A stretch of 8,410 bases of DNA from Cellulomonas sp. (GTDB lineage: Bacteria; Actinomycetota; Actinomycetes; Actinomycetales; Cellulomonadaceae), in assembly GCA_027451305.1 (NCBI GenBank), contig DAIDJQ010000077.1, forward strand, positions 1 to 8,410, read 5' to 3'. The number at the start of each line of letters is the position of its first letter. Position 1 is the first letter of the stretch. The notes beneath the pieces were generated by a model that was not told the DNA's origin, did no database searches, and was given only the letters and a program-made list of their open reading frames with translations. Positions 8,056 through 8,410 of the stretch are shown here, piece after piece. Made by a program: the position numbers and the translations under genes.

Positions 8056-8072
8056 TCCGGCGGACCGACCTC

Positions 8073-8080
8073 GGGGGAGA
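8073..8080 (+). promoter_or_regulatory. Ribosome binding site that fixes the EIIB start
   Basis: GGGGGAGA, with GGAG ending 4 bases before the ATG at 8084. The frame is open upstream to 8048, but that sequence runs through the direct repeats and adds no family sequence. Confidence 0.65.
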
Positions 8081-8083
8081 CCG

Positions 8084-8314
8084 ATGAGCAAGGCGGAGCA
8101 GATCCTGGCGGCACTCGGCGGCAGCGCCAACGTCGTCGACCTCGAACCGTGCATCACCCGGCTGCGGGTCGAGGTCACCGACACCCAGCAGGTGGACGAC
8201 GCGGGGCTGCGTGCCAGCGGGGCGTTCGGCGTCGTGCGGTCCGGCCGCGTCGTCCAGGTGATCGTCGGGCCGGAGGCCGACGCGCTCGCGGCCGAGCTCG
8301 ACAGCCTGCGCTGA
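8084..8314 (+). CDS. Stand-alone PTS EIIB, glucose/N-acetylglucosamine family
   Basis: Carries phosphate from EIIA to the incoming sugar on the membrane EIIC. The 76-residue product is a complete EIIB domain of the glucose superfamily. It has the N-terminal helix [11 protein letters not shown], then [11 protein letters not shown] (21-31) with Cys23 as the phosphorylated residue. The strand and turn [17 protein letters not shown] lead to the final helix. In many bacteria this domain is fused to EIIC and EIIA. Here it is a separate cytoplasmic protein, like NagF of Streptomyces, where it serves N-acetylglucosamine uptake; sugar specificity cannot be told from EIIB alone. The start at 8084 is set by a good ribosome binding site. 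The EIIA gene begins 8 bases after the stop, so the two are in one operon. It is divergent from glbO. Confidence 0.93.
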   Translation: MSKAEQILAALGGSANVVDLEPCITRLRVEVTDTQQVDDAGLRASGAFGVVRSGRVVQVIVGPEADALAAELDSLR

Positions 8315-8322
8315 CCCGCCCC

Positions 8323-8410
8323 GTGCGGCTGCTCAGCCCGGTGCCGGGCACGGTCCTGGCACTGTCGGCCGTGCCCGACCCGGTGTTCGCCCAGGCGATG
8401 GTCGGTCCCG
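8323..8410 (+). CDS. PTS EIIA, glucose family (partial, cut by the window edge)
   Basis: Accepts phosphate from HPr and passes it to EIIB. Only the first 29 codons are present. They read (V)RLLSPVPGTVLAL then VPDPVFAQAMVG, which matches the start of the EIIA-Glc/Crr fold: a Ser-Pro-x-x-Gly turn followed by the conserved VPD-x-VFA segment. The phosphorylated histidine lies beyond the window. The likely start is the GTG at 8323, 8 bases after the EIIB stop. No clear ribosome binding site is visible, so translation may depend on EIIB. An EIIC gene is not in the window and may lie further on. Confidence 0.88.
   Translation, partial: MRLLSPVPGTVLALSAVPDPVFAQAMVGP

Noticed and set aside
7950..8114. 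N-terminal extension of glbO
   Set aside because: It would run across the promoter region and repeats and read as Pro/Arg-rich low complexity; globin homology begins at 7949.

Overview
The window is very GC-rich with strong GC bias at third codon positions. It uses GTG starts beside ATG and carries several families typical of high-GC Gram-positives: a group II truncated haemoglobin close to mycobacterial GlbO, an actinobacterial-type tandem of membrane GTPases, and a split glucose-family PTS. Gene content and order suggest a chromosomal segment of an actinobacterium, plausibly Cellulomonas or a relative. The genus is an inference from memory, not a search. I see no insertion sequence, phage gene, CRISPR array, tRNA or rRNA.

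Layout, left to right. A short SSB paralogue without the usual C-terminal tip (32-574, +) is followed by a strong hairpin and then by ettA (754-2436, +), the ABC-F ribosome-associated translation factor. After 78 bases come two overlapping genes for large dynamin-like membrane GTPases (2515-4437 and 4434-6008, +). Each has an N-terminal G domain and a C-terminal pair of hydrophobic helices. A third hairpin precedes a single-hotdog acyl-CoA thioesterase (6108-6587, +). That gene converges on a minus-strand pair, tesB (6625-7563, acyl-CoA thioesterase II) and glbO (7560-7949, truncated haemoglobin), which overlap by 4 bases with glbO first. Divergent from glbO is a PTS operon: a stand-alone EIIB (8084-8314, +) and the first 29 codons of an EIIA (8323 to the window edge).

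How they may work together. The two GTPases overlap at ATGA and have the same architecture, so they probably act as a heteromeric membrane-remodelling pair, perhaps like the Streptomyces DynA/DynB proteins that stabilise division septa. glbO and tesB look translationally coupled and may link oxygen or redox handling to acyl-CoA turnover. The EIIB and EIIA would pass phosphate from HPr to a sugar on an EIIC encoded elsewhere. The glbO/PTS intergenic region holds a phased 14-base repeat that could be an operator.

Most genes are conserved core genes. The GTPase pair is the only part that looks like an incompletely described system, and nothing here is clearly a new kind of system. Intergenic gaps are all under 200 bases.
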